64,000 nucleotides of DNA. Source: Undibacterium sp. Jales W-56. GTDB lineage: Bacteria > Pseudomonadota > Gammaproteobacteria > Burkholderiales > Burkholderiaceae_D. The number at the start of each line of letters is the position of its first letter. Positions within the stretch are counted from its first letter, which is position 1. The notes beneath the pieces are model-generated. The model saw only the letters and a list, made by a program, of their open reading frames with translations, was not told the DNA's origin and made no database searches. A program made the position numbers and the translations under genes. The stretch covers positions 806,001-870,000 of the forward strand of contig NZ_JAJLQW010000001.1 of NCBI RefSeq assembly GCF_025548535.1. The letters are read 5' to 3'. Positions 17,976 through 26,877 of the stretch are shown piece after piece.

Positions 17976-18680
17976 ATGCTAAAAGTAGCCGTAATCGAAG
18001 ACGATCTGCCGACCAGCAATCAACTCAAATCCTGGATAGAATCGGCGAAGCCCGGCATCCAGGTCGATCAGTGGTTTAGCCGTGACGATGCCGAGGCGGC
18101 GCTGGCGCGCGCGACCTACGACCTGGTGGTGCTGGATATCGAACTGGGGCGGGAGCGTCATGCCGGCGTTGCCATCATCAATGTCATCAACAAGAGCCAG
18201 GCCACGCCGGTACTGGTGGTGTCGGCGATGCCGGCAACGATTTACCGCAGCATCATGAAGGCGCTGGACGCCTGGGATTATCTGCAAAAAGCAACCTTTG
18301 AAGAAGCCGATTTTATCGACACTTTTTTAGAAATTCTGCGCGCAGTCAAGGAACGCAAACAGCATAAGGACAATGGCAAACAAGTCGAAGCCATCGATGA
18401 GCTGGCGATGGACCCGCTGCGCCAGCGCAGTCCGATCTGGCGCGGCCAGCGGATTAATCTGCCGCTGACGGCACAGCGGATTCTGGCTGCCTTGTTCGCG
18501 AGCCGCGGTCAGGTGGTGTCGTATGATGATTTGTATGAAGTCGTGAAGAGCGGTCGCAATCGCGACAATATCCGCAAGCATGTGAGTACCATACGCGATG
18601 CTTTCCGCGAGATTGATCCGGCGTTTGAATGCATAGAGAACGTGCCTATGCGCGGCTTTCGCTGGGTGGACGGCAAGTGA
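17976..18680 (+). CDS. OmpR-type response regulator
   Basis: 234 residues. The receiver domain has acidic residues E8, D9 and D10 and probable phosphoacceptor D54 (VVLDIELG). The C-terminal ~90 residues form a winged-helix DNA-binding domain (LTAQRILAALFASRGQVVSY...RKHVSTIRDAFREID, ending PMRGFRWV). The receiver lacks the usual LPG after the aspartate and has GRERHAG instead, so it is a divergent member. GGAG lies before the ATG. The stop overlaps the kinase start (TGATG). The target is unknown; the divergent SPFH operon is an obvious candidate. Confidence 0.85.
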   Translation: MLKVAVIEDDLPTSNQLKSWIESAKPGIQVDQWFSRDDAEAALARATYDLVVLDIELGRERHAGVAIINVINKSQATPVLVVSAMPATIYRSIMKALDAWDYLQKATFEEADFIDTFLEILRAVKERKQHKDNGKQVEAIDELAMDPLRQRSPIWRGQRINLPLTAQRILAALFASRGQVVSYDDLYEVVKSGRNRDNIRKHVSTIRDAFREIDPAFECIENVPMRGFRWVDGK

Positions 18681-20743
18681 TGAGAGCGCTTTTTTCTGCA
18701 CTCGCGCCGTATCGCCTGCGGCTGTTATTCCGCACCGCATTCCTGCTGCTGGCGATCGCCACGGTGGCGCTGGCGCTCTCGGTGCTGCAACAGGAAAAGC
18801 AACTCAGCTACAAAAATTATCAGCATAGTTTTGCCAAAACCCGCGAACAGATTCTCTCGACCTTGCGCCACCCGGCCGGGCAATTGGCGTTGCTGAATCC
18901 GCCGGCGGAGAAGGGTGGCGAGGGCTTGCATCCCTTACTGCTGCCGTTTTCAGCCCTCGATTTCGATGACCAGAATAAGGTACAGCAGGCGGTGGCGATG
19001 TCCGGTTGCCTGGTGCAATACGGCAGCAGCGGCTCGCTCTGCCTGGGAATCGGCAATAATCCCTGGGCCGGTGGCTACATCTATGCGGCAGGCAGTTTCA
19101 ATAGCGCCGATCTGGTGGCGCATCTGCGTGGCGATGAGAGGCTTGCGCAGGCGCACAGGATGCAGGTCAGCGTCAGCTTGCGCGGGCAGACTTATCAATG
19201 GATCGCCCCATTTGAAAAGATGGCGGACGCCGGGAAAAAATCGGCAGGATTGCGCGGCCGCCTGACCGGTTTCTGGAGCGGCGAAGCCGATAAACCGAAT
19301 GCGCGACCGGTCAAAGAATTTCGCGGCTGGATCTGGCAAAACGCCAATTGCAACCAGGCCGAACTCGACGATCAGGACAGCAACTGCAGCAAGACCTCGT
19401 TCTATTCCCTGCGCCTGCCGATCGCGGTCTGGCAAGACGCCTTGTTCGAGAAAAAACGCCCGGTCTGGCCGCCCGAGGATCTGGATCAGATCAAGGTTCG
19501 GATCGCGGTACTGGCGCCGGACGGTAATGAGGCCTTGTTCGATAGTGAGAAAGGGACTCCGACCCCACCATTTTCTTTAAACGATTTGCAAAGTCAATTA
19601 TTGCCGGGCGAGACCGTGCGCATACGCAAGCTGTCCGGCGGCAAGGAGCTGGTCAATCTGAGCGGGCAAGTCGAGCAAGAGAATGAATCATGGAATGCGC
19701 TGGCGCGCCTGATTCGCCGTTTGCCTGTCGATGACTACGATACGCCGCTGGAGAGCCGCGACCAAATCACCACGGCGCTGGATAGTTATGAAGTCGTGCT
19801 GAAAGGCGATCTGCGCAGTGTGAGTAAAAGCCTGGCAGTGGTGGCGACCCGCGTATCCTGGTTTGTCGGCGCGATGCTGTTGGCACTATTTTTCACCTGG
19901 CTGGTGATGGAGATCAGCATTATCCGTAAGATCACCGTGCTGACCAAGCGCGCCGCGTCTTTATCGAAAACGGTCAAAGGCACCGGCGGTTTGCAGCAAT
20001 TCGAGCTGGGCGATTTGCGCGGGGACGATGAACTGGGCGTGCTGGCGAGCTGCCTGCATGACTTGCTGCGACGAGTTAAAGAAGATGTAGAACGCGAGGG
20101 CATACGTGCCGAGCAAGAGAAACAAATGTGGCATGCGGTTGGCCACGAGATCATGTCGCCTTTGCAGTCCCTGATGGCGCTGCATGGCGCAGCCGATGAT
20201 CAGAGCAGCCGCTATATCCACCGCATGCAGCAAGCGATACGCGTGTTGTATGGCAGCGCCTCGCCGAGCGAAGCGTTTCAATCGACTGAGCTGCAAGTGA
20301 CCAGTATCGACATTACCGCCTTCCTGCATAACGTCGCAGGCAATGCGCCTTGCGTCGGGATTGCCAACGTCGAATTTAGCGGCGGCGCAGAGACGGTGAT
20401 GGTCAGGGCCGATGATTATTCACTGGAGGATGTGGTGACCCATGTATTGCGCAACGCGGATCGCTATCGCGTGCCAGAGAGTCCGATTAGCATCACGTTG
20501 CTGACCAGTGAAACCGGCGTCACGATAGCGATCCATAATACCGGCCCGCATATTCCGGCCGATATGCTGGACAAGATTTTTGAATACGGCGTCTCTGATC
20601 AGCAAGACTCCGGCGCGCATGGCAATCGCGGCCAGGGCTTGTTTGTGGCCAAGACCTATATGGCAAAAATGGGCGGAACCATCAATGCGCAGAATACGCA
20701 TGATGGTGTAAGCTTTGTACTCAGTTTGCAGAGGGCGCATTGA
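18680..20743 (+). CDS. Sensor histidine kinase with large periplasmic domain
   Basis: 687 residues. The ATG at 18680 was chosen because it overlaps the regulator stop and is followed at once by the first membrane helix (LLFRTAFLLLAIATVALAL). A large extracytoplasmic domain of ~350 residues follows, then a second helix (WFVGAMLLALFFTWLVM), a HAMP-like linker, and the kinase core with H489 in GHEIMSPLQSL, N box HVLRNADRYR and a G box in NRGQGLFVAKTYMAKMGG. The periplasmic domain matches nothing I recognise and contains a Cys-rich loop (NANCNQAELDDQDSNCSK). Confidence 0.85.
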   Translation: MRALFSALAPYRLRLLFRTAFLLLAIATVALALSVLQQEKQLSYKNYQHSFAKTREQILSTLRHPAGQLALLNPPAEKGGEGLHPLLLPFSALDFDDQNKVQQAVAMSGCLVQYGSSGSLCLGIGNNPWAGGYIYAAGSFNSADLVAHLRGDERLAQAHRMQVSVSLRGQTYQWIAPFEKMADAGKKSAGLRGRLTGFWSGEADKPNARPVKEFRGWIWQNANCNQAELDDQDSNCSKTSFYSLRLPIAVWQDALFEKKRPVWPPEDLDQIKVRIAVLAPDGNEALFDSEKGTPTPPFSLNDLQSQLLPGETVRIRKLSGGKELVNLSGQVEQENESWNALARLIRRLPVDDYDTPLESRDQITTALDSYEVVLKGDLRSVSKSLAVVATRVSWFVGAMLLALFFTWLVMEISIIRKITVLTKRAASLSKTVKGTGGLQQFELGDLRGDDELGVLASCLHDLLRRVKEDVEREGIRAEQEKQMWHAVGHEIMSPLQSLMALHGAADDQSSRYIHRMQQAIRVLYGSASPSEAFQSTELQVTSIDITAFLHNVAGNAPCVGIANVEFSGGAETVMVRADDYSLEDVVTHVLRNADRYRVPESPISITLLTSETGVTIAIHNTGPHIPADMLDKIFEYGVSDQQDSGAHGNRGQGLFVAKTYMAKMGGTINAQNTHDGVSFVLSLQRAH

Positions 20744-20812
20744 TTGCCCCTGTGTATATCTTTGTGTCAGTCTTAAGCCTCTTTTTATCGTCAATTCCGG
20801 AATCGAGACAGC

Positions 20813-21205
20813 ATGATTAGCGCGATCAACCATATCAATATCAAGGCCCCGTCCGAATTGCTGGAGCGCGTGCGGGATTTCTATTGCAGCGTATTGGGTT
20901 TGCATACGGGGCATCGCCCGGCATTTCAATCGCAGGGCTACTGGCTGTATGCGGGTGACAGCAGCATCATCCACTTATCGGAGGCGACCGCCTTGCCTGT
21001 CAGCGATGCGAATACGATAGCGACGACCGGCTACCTGAATCACATCGCCTTCACTTGCCAGGATCTGGTGCAGACCAAAGCACAGCTTGAGTTGTTCGGG
21101 ATTTCCTACACCGTGAATACGGTGCCGGAGACGCAGCAAGTGCAATTGTTTTTAACTGATCCGGCTGGGATCGGTGTTGAGTTGAATTTTTCTCAGGCGA
21201 CCTGA
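20813..21205 (+). CDS. VOC superfamily (glyoxalase-like) protein
   Basis: 130 residues with the VOC fold: ISAINHINIKAPSELLERVR at the N-terminus (metal-site histidine H8), GYWLYAGDSSIIHLSEA, LNHIAFTCQDL (second histidine) and GIGVELNFS at the end (glutamate ligand). The arrangement of His, His and Glu suggests a metal-dependent dioxygenase or glyoxalase-like enzyme; the substrate is unknown. It follows the kinase gene by 69 bases on the same strand, without an obvious functional link. Confidence 0.8.
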   Translation: MISAINHINIKAPSELLERVRDFYCSVLGLHTGHRPAFQSQGYWLYAGDSSIIHLSEATALPVSDANTIATTGYLNHIAFTCQDLVQTKAQLELFGISYTVNTVPETQQVQLFLTDPAGIGVELNFSQAT

Positions 21206-21220
21206 GCTTCGAAATGTAAT

Positions 21221-21280
21221 CCGCACTATCCATGCGCTTCTTCAGCGCATATCGCGCCACGAGGCGCATGGATAGTGCGG
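21221..21280. repeat. 60-bp palindromic intergenic repeat, copy B (most intact)
   Basis: CCGCACTATCCATGCGC (21221-21237) and GCGCATGGATAGTGCGG (21264-21280) are perfect 17-bp inverted repeats around a 26-base centre. Related copies are at 3806-3866 and 31623-31682. It lies between converging genes. Confidence 0.85.
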
Positions 21281-21327
21281 GTTCTGTTGTGAATTGATTA
21301 CTCTGCCGACACTGGCCACACTCAGCG

Positions 21328-22062
21328 CTATTCAAAAACCGGATCAATCGCCAGCGCTGCGCTGCTGGTCAGGATCTGGCCTTGCGGCGACCAGGCGGCG
21401 AACTGGTAGGTGATGGATTGGTAGTTGCCGGCACGGCTGATCGCTGCGCCTTGCTGGTCGGTGACTTCTGCCCAGGTCGATGACTGCCCCGTGCTTTTAA
21501 ATTTGAGTACCGCGTCCCCGGCAGTTTGCAGGTAAGTGAATTTAATTCCCGTGCATTTTTTATTGCCGACGGTGGCATCGCCGATGTAGCGCAGGTAGTC
21601 GAGCGCCTGATTGCAGGCGGTGCGCAAATCGCTGGCGTCGTACAGGCCGTCAGGGCGGCTGATGATGGAGATCCAGGCTTGCCGATAATAAGCGTCCAGT
21701 TTGCGGTTTAAGCTGAGTTCGGCATTTTCATCATAAGCGGTTTTGATCAAGGGGAGATTGGCGCGGCCATAGGCGTCCAGCGGCAGATCGAGCTGCAGTG
21801 AACGGCTGTGCAGGCTCAGCTTCAGCTGTTCCACACTGGCGTTTTTGTCTTTGGGAATAATCCGGTAATGCTGCTGGATGAAATTCTTGGGCTTGCCGTA
21901 TTTTTCAAACCAGATCATGCTGCGATAGGTATTGCGATAGCTGATCCATTCGCGTTCTTCGGTCGTCTGCCGGTTTGCCGCGCCGGCAGCAGAGCTCTGC
22001 GCAGCGGCAGTTCCGCTGGTTGACAGCAAGGCGATGAACAGGAATGAGGCTTGGATGGTCAT
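21328..22062 (-). CDS. Exported protein of unknown function
   Basis: 244 residues with a signal peptide (IQASFLFIALLSTSGTAAAQ). The mature part is soluble: a helical first half (REWISYRNTYRSMIWFEKYG), a central stretch with SLHSRSLQLDLPLDAYGRAN, and two cysteines (RTACNQALDY, NKKCTGIKF) that could pair in the periplasm. No family is recognised with confidence. It follows the MipA/OmpV-like gene by nine bases on the same strand, so the two are probably one operon. Confidence 0.7.
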   Translation of the reverse strand: MTIQASFLFIALLSTSGTAAAQSSAAGAANRQTTEEREWISYRNTYRSMIWFEKYGKPKNFIQQHYRIIPKDKNASVEQLKLSLHSRSLQLDLPLDAYGRANLPLIKTAYDENAELSLNRKLDAYYRQAWISIISRPDGLYDASDLRTACNQALDYLRYIGDATVGNKKCTGIKFTYLQTAGDAVLKFKSTGQSSTWAEVTDQQGAAISRAGNYQSITYQFAAWSPQGQILTSSAALAIDPVFE

Positions 22063-22071
22063 GGACTGGCG

Positions 22072-22872
22072 TCAGAAACGATAAGCTAAACCGCTATGGA
22101 TAGTCAGGTAATTGCGTTGCTCGACCAAGGGGCTGTGGGCGGCGCTGTTGGTCAGATGGACGGCGGAGACGCCCGAGCTCAGCAGCAGGCGGTGATTCAA
22201 TTCCCAGTTCCAGTTGGCCCCCAGATGCAGGTCTTTGATGCCAGCCGACGGGCGGTAGCCGTTACGGTTTTTATCGACTGGTAACAGCCCGGGATTACCG
22301 GAGTCGCTGACTGCCAGCGATGGCAAGATGCCGAAATATTTTTCCGCGTAGTCGCGATTGGCCCAGACGATGCCGCCGGATACGGCGAGCGTGTGATGCG
22401 GTGCGATTTGGCCGAAGATTTTTTGCAGGCCTAACTTAGCTGACAACTCGCCACCGTTTGCATAGAGCAGACTCGAATTCAGCCTGAGCTTATCGTTCAG
22501 GTAGTAGTTGAAAAATCCGCCGGCATTCAGCGCCGCACCGATGTCGCTGGCACCGGCGGCTTTTTCGGCCGCGCTGGCGCTGCGGCTGGGCTGGTATTGC
22601 AGGAGCGGGCCGAATTCGATGTCCGGCCGGTTTGATAAATGCATGCCTGCGGTGTAAGGATCGGCGATAAAAATCCCGTTACTCCATTGCATCTGCATGA
22701 TAGGCATCAGGCTCACTTTACGTTCTTGCCGGCCTTCGTAATGCGGTGCGGCGGCGATTGCCAGGCCGACAAAAACATCCCGGCTGCCATCCGGCATCAG
22801 GTTCGCCGCCAGCGACTGGGCAAACGAATTGCCGGATAAGGCAGTAAGGGCAATGAGCAAGAATTTTTTCAT
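22072..22872 (-). CDS. MipA/OmpV family outer membrane protein
   Basis: 266 residues with a signal peptide (MKKFLLIALTALSGNSFAQS) and the beta-barrel pattern of the MipA/OmpV family. Landmarks are IAAAPHYEGRQERKVSLMP near the start, INGxF-like strands (WSNGIFIADPY), the Y-rich loop NYYLNDKLRLNSSLLYANG, and a terminal aromatic residue (SGLAYRF) for BAM recognition. MipA binds the lytic transglycosylase MltA in E. coli, but most members have no known role. Confidence 0.82.
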   Translation of the reverse strand: MKKFLLIALTALSGNSFAQSLAANLMPDGSRDVFVGLAIAAAPHYEGRQERKVSLMPIMQMQWSNGIFIADPYTAGMHLSNRPDIEFGPLLQYQPSRSASAAEKAAGASDIGAALNAGGFFNYYLNDKLRLNSSLLYANGGELSAKLGLQKIFGQIAPHHTLAVSGGIVWANRDYAEKYFGILPSLAVSDSGNPGLLPVDKNRNGYRPSAGIKDLHLGANWNWELNHRLLLSSGVSAVHLTNSAAHSPLVEQRNYLTIHSGLAYRF

Positions 22873-23002
22873 GGCGGATCAGGTATCTCGGTTCGTCACA
22901 GGCATTACAGGCAATCAGAATGGCATTCAGTCAGCGAATAGCAGGATGTTAAGCGGGTGCCGATCGATCCAGGATCGACATTGTAATGCCTGTCGTCGCG
23001 AC

Positions 23003-24277
23003 TTACTGTACTGTGACCTCGATCACGGCATTCAGATCCGGGTAGTCGGTGCGCTGTACTTTGACGTGATAGACGCCGGGCTTTAGTGGCGCGCTGTAAT
23101 ACATGCCGATGTCACCCAGGGCAAAATCGGCCGGCGAAGGCAGGTTGAAACTGCCGCCGTCGGCTTCCACGACGCTCCAGGCAATCGGCTCAACCAGATA
23201 GAACACATGTGGCGCATAGTTGATCGAGGCGCTGAAATGATAGCGTGCGCCGGCAGCGAGGGTCAGGGTTTTTTGCGGGACTTTTAGTTCCGGGATGAAA
23301 TTGAAATTACTGCTGGCTTCCACCGTGACCGTGGCTTGCACGCTCAGGTTAGGGAAGTCGTCACGCTGCAGTTTGACATGATATACGCCGGGGGTGGCGG
23401 GTGCGGTATACCGGCCGTTGAGGTCGATGCTGCCGCCATCGGTTTCAAGCACTTTCCAGTTCACCGGCTGGCGCAGGTAGTAGGTATTTTTCGGATAATT
23501 GATGGCGGCGCTAAAACTTTGTGCAGTGCCGACCGCGAGCCGGACATTGGCGGGCTGGATCTCCAGCGTCGGCGCAAACGTGGCGTCGGGATTGGCGAGC
23601 GGCTGACCAATGGCTTCCGCTTTGCTCAGCAGGGTCAGGGTCTGGGTGAACTGGGTGCCGGTCAGCTTGGCTTTCAGGCTATCCAGCAATTTGTCTTGCG
23701 CATCACCGCCGCCTGGGTTGCTGCTGGTGGCAGGTTTCAGCGGCGTGCTGTAGAAGTCTGCCAGCGTGCTGGTATCGATAATCCCTTTTAATACAGTTGT
23801 GACGTCGCCCTGTGCGGTCTTGATACTGGCGCTGGTCACGCTTTTGGCGATGGCATCGGCATCAAAACTGCTGAACACCGTCGCCATGTCGACACGCATC
23901 AGGCGCGTTGATAACAGTTCGGTTAAGGGCGTGATATTCGCCAGGCTGCCGTTGATGCTGATGGCGTGGAGTTTCTTGCCGTCGGCTGGGTTCGTGACTT
24001 CTAATACGCAGGGCAGCGTGCCGTTGGGAACGCTGACCTGGTAGCTGCCATCGCTGCCGGTTTTAGCCGAACCGGTGCCGCTGCGGCATTTGGCGCTGAT
24101 GTCGGCGTTGGCAATCGCCATGCCGGTGGCGGCAGTGCCGCTGATGCTGAGCAGCGGCGTTTTACCGTCGCTGGAACTGCTTCCCCCGCAGGCGCTGAGT
24201 AACAAAGGGAATGTCATGACGGTCAGCAGGCTGAGGCTGAGATGGTGGCTGAGATAGCGGCTGAGGTTAAGGCTCAT
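23003..24277 (-). CDS. Lipoprotein with two tandem Ig-like repeats
   Basis: 424 residues. The start at 24277 gives a lipoprotein signal (LLTVMTFPLLLSACGG, lipobox LSAC); an upstream open stretch overlaps the promoter region of the divergent regulator and is not coding. Residues ~35-100 look like a carboxypeptidase-regulatory type beta fold (ISGTAATGMAIANADISAKC). The C-terminal ~190 residues are two homologous copies, each with INY..(T/V)FYL..P(V/I)xW, V(L/V)E(A/T)DGGS, and PGVYHVK(L/V)QR. A surface or cell-wall contact role is likely from architecture only. Confidence 0.75.
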   Translation of the reverse strand: MSLNLSRYLSHHLSLSLLTVMTFPLLLSACGGSSSSDGKTPLLSISGTAATGMAIANADISAKCRSGTGSAKTGSDGSYQVSVPNGTLPCVLEVTNPADGKKLHAISINGSLANITPLTELLSTRLMRVDMATVFSSFDADAIAKSVTSASIKTAQGDVTTVLKGIIDTSTLADFYSTPLKPATSSNPGGGDAQDKLLDSLKAKLTGTQFTQTLTLLSKAEAIGQPLANPDATFAPTLEIQPANVRLAVGTAQSFSAAINYPKNTYYLRQPVNWKVLETDGGSIDLNGRYTAPATPGVYHVKLQRDDFPNLSVQATVTVEASSNFNFIPELKVPQKTLTLAAGARYHFSASINYAPHVFYLVEPIAWSVVEADGGSFNLPSPADFALGDIGMYYSAPLKPGVYHVKVQRTDYPDLNAVIEVTVQ

Positions 24278-24489
24278 GAGGCGGTCGGATTTCAATTGGC
24301 AATGCTCCTGTGCGTGGATGAAAAATGAAGAGTCAGCGCATGATAGTTTGTGCAATAAAATAAATCTTCTTTGAAACGTCGCTGAATTGTCATGAATTTG
24401 TACGGACGGCGTATCGACGTTGTTTTGTCGATTTTCTGCCTGTACATCCAGGCGCAGACGCTTATACAATGCGGAGCTTGGAGGCGTTT

Positions 24490-25185
24490 ATGTACAAATT
24501 GATGCTGGTCGAAGATGACGCGAAACTCGCGCAGCTGGTGGTGGAGTATTTGCAGGAGTATGAATTCACCGTCGATGTGGTGGAGCGCGGCGACACGGCG
24601 CTGGCCCGATTTAACCAAAGCCAGCCGGATATCGTGGTGCTGGACCTGATGCTGCCCGGACTGGACGGCATGCTGGTGTGCCGGCAGATCCGCAATGTCA
24701 GCCAGGTGCCGCTGGTGATTTTGACGGCGCGTGAAGATACTTTTGATGAAGTATCCGGTCTGGAGCAGGGCGCCGACGATTACATCAATAAACCGGTACA
24801 GCCGCGCGTCTTGCTGGCGAGATTGCGCGCCTTGTTGCGTCGCCGGGCGGAACCTGCGGCACCAGCAGGCAAGGAACTGGCGTTCGGCGCCTTGCGTATC
24901 GTCAAGGCCGACCGCAGCGTGCACTGGCGCGGGCAGGCTGTGCTGCTGACCAGCCCCGAGTTCAAATTATTGCTGCTGCTGGCAGAAGCGGCCGGCACTG
25001 TGCTGTCGCGCAATGACATCCTGAAAGCCATGCGCGGGATAGAGTTCGACGGCCTGGATCGCAGCATCGACAACACGATTTCGCGGCTGCGCCAGAAGTT
25101 TGACGACAGCGCTGCGGCGCGCATCAAAACGGTATGGGGCGAGGGTTATCTGTTCAGCCCTTCCGCCTGGGAAGCTGCCACATGA
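24490..25185 (+). CDS. RstA-like response regulator
   Basis: 231 residues. Receiver domain with E8/D9/D10 and D52 in VVLDLMLPGLDG, K-containing YINKPVQPRVLLARL, then an OmpR-type winged helix (FGALRIVKADRSVHWRGQAV, ending KTVWGEGYLFSP). The ATG at 24490 follows GGAGG by six bases. Sequence and partner gene resemble RstA of enterobacteria. It is divergent from the Ig-repeat lipoprotein, which is a possible target. Confidence 0.85.
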   Translation: MYKLMLVEDDAKLAQLVVEYLQEYEFTVDVVERGDTALARFNQSQPDIVVLDLMLPGLDGMLVCRQIRNVSQVPLVILTAREDTFDEVSGLEQGADDYINKPVQPRVLLARLRALLRRRAEPAAPAGKELAFGALRIVKADRSVHWRGQAVLLTSPEFKLLLLLAEAAGTVLSRNDILKAMRGIEFDGLDRSIDNTISRLRQKFDDSAAARIKTVWGEGYLFSPSAWEAAT

Positions 25186-25205
25186 TCGCAGCATGCTTAA
25201 GGCTA

Positions 25206-25226
25206 TCATGCTCAGCTTGAGCATGA
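25206..25226 (+). other. Hairpin between regulator and kinase genes
   Basis: TCATGCTCA (25206-25214) and TGAGCATGA (25218-25226) are a perfect 9-bp inverted repeat with a 3-base loop, ending about 20 bases before the kinase start. In the message it could modulate translation of the kinase relative to the regulator. Confidence 0.5.
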
Positions 25227-25244
25227 CCGAGGATGCATGAAGCC

Positions 25245-26549
25245 ATGAACCGGATTTTCTGGCGATTTTTCGTGCTGGTCATGCTGGCGATCACGCTGGC
25301 CTCGTTTGCCGTGTATTTTGCGATTAACCGGCTGTTTGGCGATCCGCTGGAAGAGATTGCTTTGCGCCAGGTGTCCGGTCAGATTTTCCTGCTGGAACAA
25401 TACATCGACAAAGCCCCGGCGGATGAATGGTTGCAGCGCCTGAACAAGGTCAGGGAAGTCTCGAATCTCAAGATCGACCTGATCCCTTTGCCGCAAGCGC
25501 AAGCCGCACTGGATGCCAGTCAGCGGAATGCCTTGCAACGCGGCGCGGTGGTGCTGGATATCGCCGGCAAATCGTTTTATCGCCGGGTCGATCTCACCGA
25601 CGGCAAATACGCAGGCAGTGCCGACGACGTGCTTCATGCCAGCGACTTGCCGATTGATGTCGGCGTCGTGCTGAAGATGGAGGCGCTGCGCTATGCGATC
25701 GTGGCATTGTTTTTGTTGTTGCCTATCGCTTTCTGGTCGCGTTCGCACTGGCGCGGCCTGCAACAATTATCCAAAGTCGCCGACGAGTTTGGCCAGGGGC
25801 ATCTGACCACCCGCATCCGGCTCAGCGACAGTTCCAGCCTGCATCCGCTGGCGGATTGCATGAATCAGATGGCGAGCCGCATCGATCTGCTGCTGAAGAC
25901 GCATAAGAATTTATTGCATTCGGTCTCGCATGAATTGCGCACGCCGATCGCCCGTCTGGAATTCGGCCTGGAATTATTGCGCAAGGCGCCGCAGGCAGTG
26001 CAGGCGACCCGCATTGCGGCAATGGAAGAGGATATTCTTGAACTGAATGCGCTGGTCAATGAATTGCTGGATCTGACCAAGCTCGATCAGCAGCATGCCT
26101 TAAAGCGTCAGCCATTCGCACTGGACGGCATGCTGCAAGATTGCCTGCACGCGATGGAACATCAATTGACCGGCCAGGATATCCAGTTGGAGTTGGCCGA
26201 TGATCTGGGGGAGCTGAACGGCGACCGCCGCTTGCTGGCGCGGGCGATGGGTAATCTGTTGAGCAATGCGATCAAGTATGGCAATGGGGTGGTACGGCTA
26301 TCGGCGCAACGATCCGGCGCCAACAGAATAAGCATGGTGGTCGAGGACAATGGACCCGGTATTCCTGCAGCCGAGCGTAGCCGGATTTTTGAGGCGTTTT
26401 ATCGCATCGATCGTAGCCGTGACCGTGCGACCGGCGGCTTCGGTCTGGGGCTGGCTATCGTGCAAAAGGCGATCCAGCTGCATGGCGGTAGCATCGTGGT
26501 AGATGAGTCGGCTTTGGGCGGCGCGAAATTTATTGTGGTTCTGGGATGA
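25245..26549 (+). CDS. RstB-like sensor histidine kinase
   Basis: 434 residues. Membrane helices at about residues 8-28 (VLVMLAITLASFAVYFAI) and 145-163 (AIVALFLLLPIAFWS) flank a ~115-residue periplasmic domain, the size seen in RstB. A HAMP segment follows, then HisKA with H229 in SVSHELRTPIARLEFG, N box NLLSNAIKYGNG, and G boxes EDNGPGIP and GGFGLGLAIVQKA. Start 25245 (MNRIFWRFF) was preferred to an in-frame ATG 12 bases upstream; neither has a clear ribosome site. Confidence 0.85.
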   Translation: MNRIFWRFFVLVMLAITLASFAVYFAINRLFGDPLEEIALRQVSGQIFLLEQYIDKAPADEWLQRLNKVREVSNLKIDLIPLPQAQAALDASQRNALQRGAVVLDIAGKSFYRRVDLTDGKYAGSADDVLHASDLPIDVGVVLKMEALRYAIVALFLLLPIAFWSRSHWRGLQQLSKVADEFGQGHLTTRIRLSDSSSLHPLADCMNQMASRIDLLLKTHKNLLHSVSHELRTPIARLEFGLELLRKAPQAVQATRIAAMEEDILELNALVNELLDLTKLDQQHALKRQPFALDGMLQDCLHAMEHQLTGQDIQLELADDLGELNGDRRLLARAMGNLLSNAIKYGNGVVRLSAQRSGANRISMVVEDNGPGIPAAERSRIFEAFYRIDRSRDRATGGFGLGLAIVQKAIQLHGGSIVVDESALGGAKFIVVLG

Positions 26550-26659
26550 TGTGATGGCTGAACACAACTAATGCCGGCGGAGAAAACGCATGCCGTGCGA
26601 TGCTGAGGAACAGCGGCGCACGGCACTATGATATTCACGGTAGCTTATCAATACTTAGT

Positions 26660-26869
26660 TGGGACTTACGCAAAACGGCCAACTGCTTTCCACCAGTCAC
26701 ATTGAAGCCGCAGGCTGGATGCGGCTTTCAGCAGCATTCCGTGCGAACAGGCGCACCCGGCTTGCGGCTTCGTTTTAATATCAATACGTCACGGGATCGA
26801 CTTCTCTTGCTTTTCCCTGTGTCCCTGTGCCTCGGTGGTGAGAGGTTTTGGTTTTTGCGTAAGACCTAT
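26660..26869. mobile_element. MITE-like element, about 210 bp, non-coding
   Basis: The ends form an imperfect terminal inverted repeat: TGGGACTTACGCAAAA at the left and TTTTTGCGTAAGACCTA at the right, sharing CTTACGCAAAA exactly. The right part carries CCTGTGCCTCGGTGGTGAGA, which resembles a tract I associate with widespread small mobile repeats. No open frame of interest is inside. This accounts for most of the 328-base gap between the RstB-like gene and the aminopeptidase gene; the first 110 bases of the gap show nothing else. Confidence 0.55.
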
Positions 26870-26877
26870 TGGTAATA

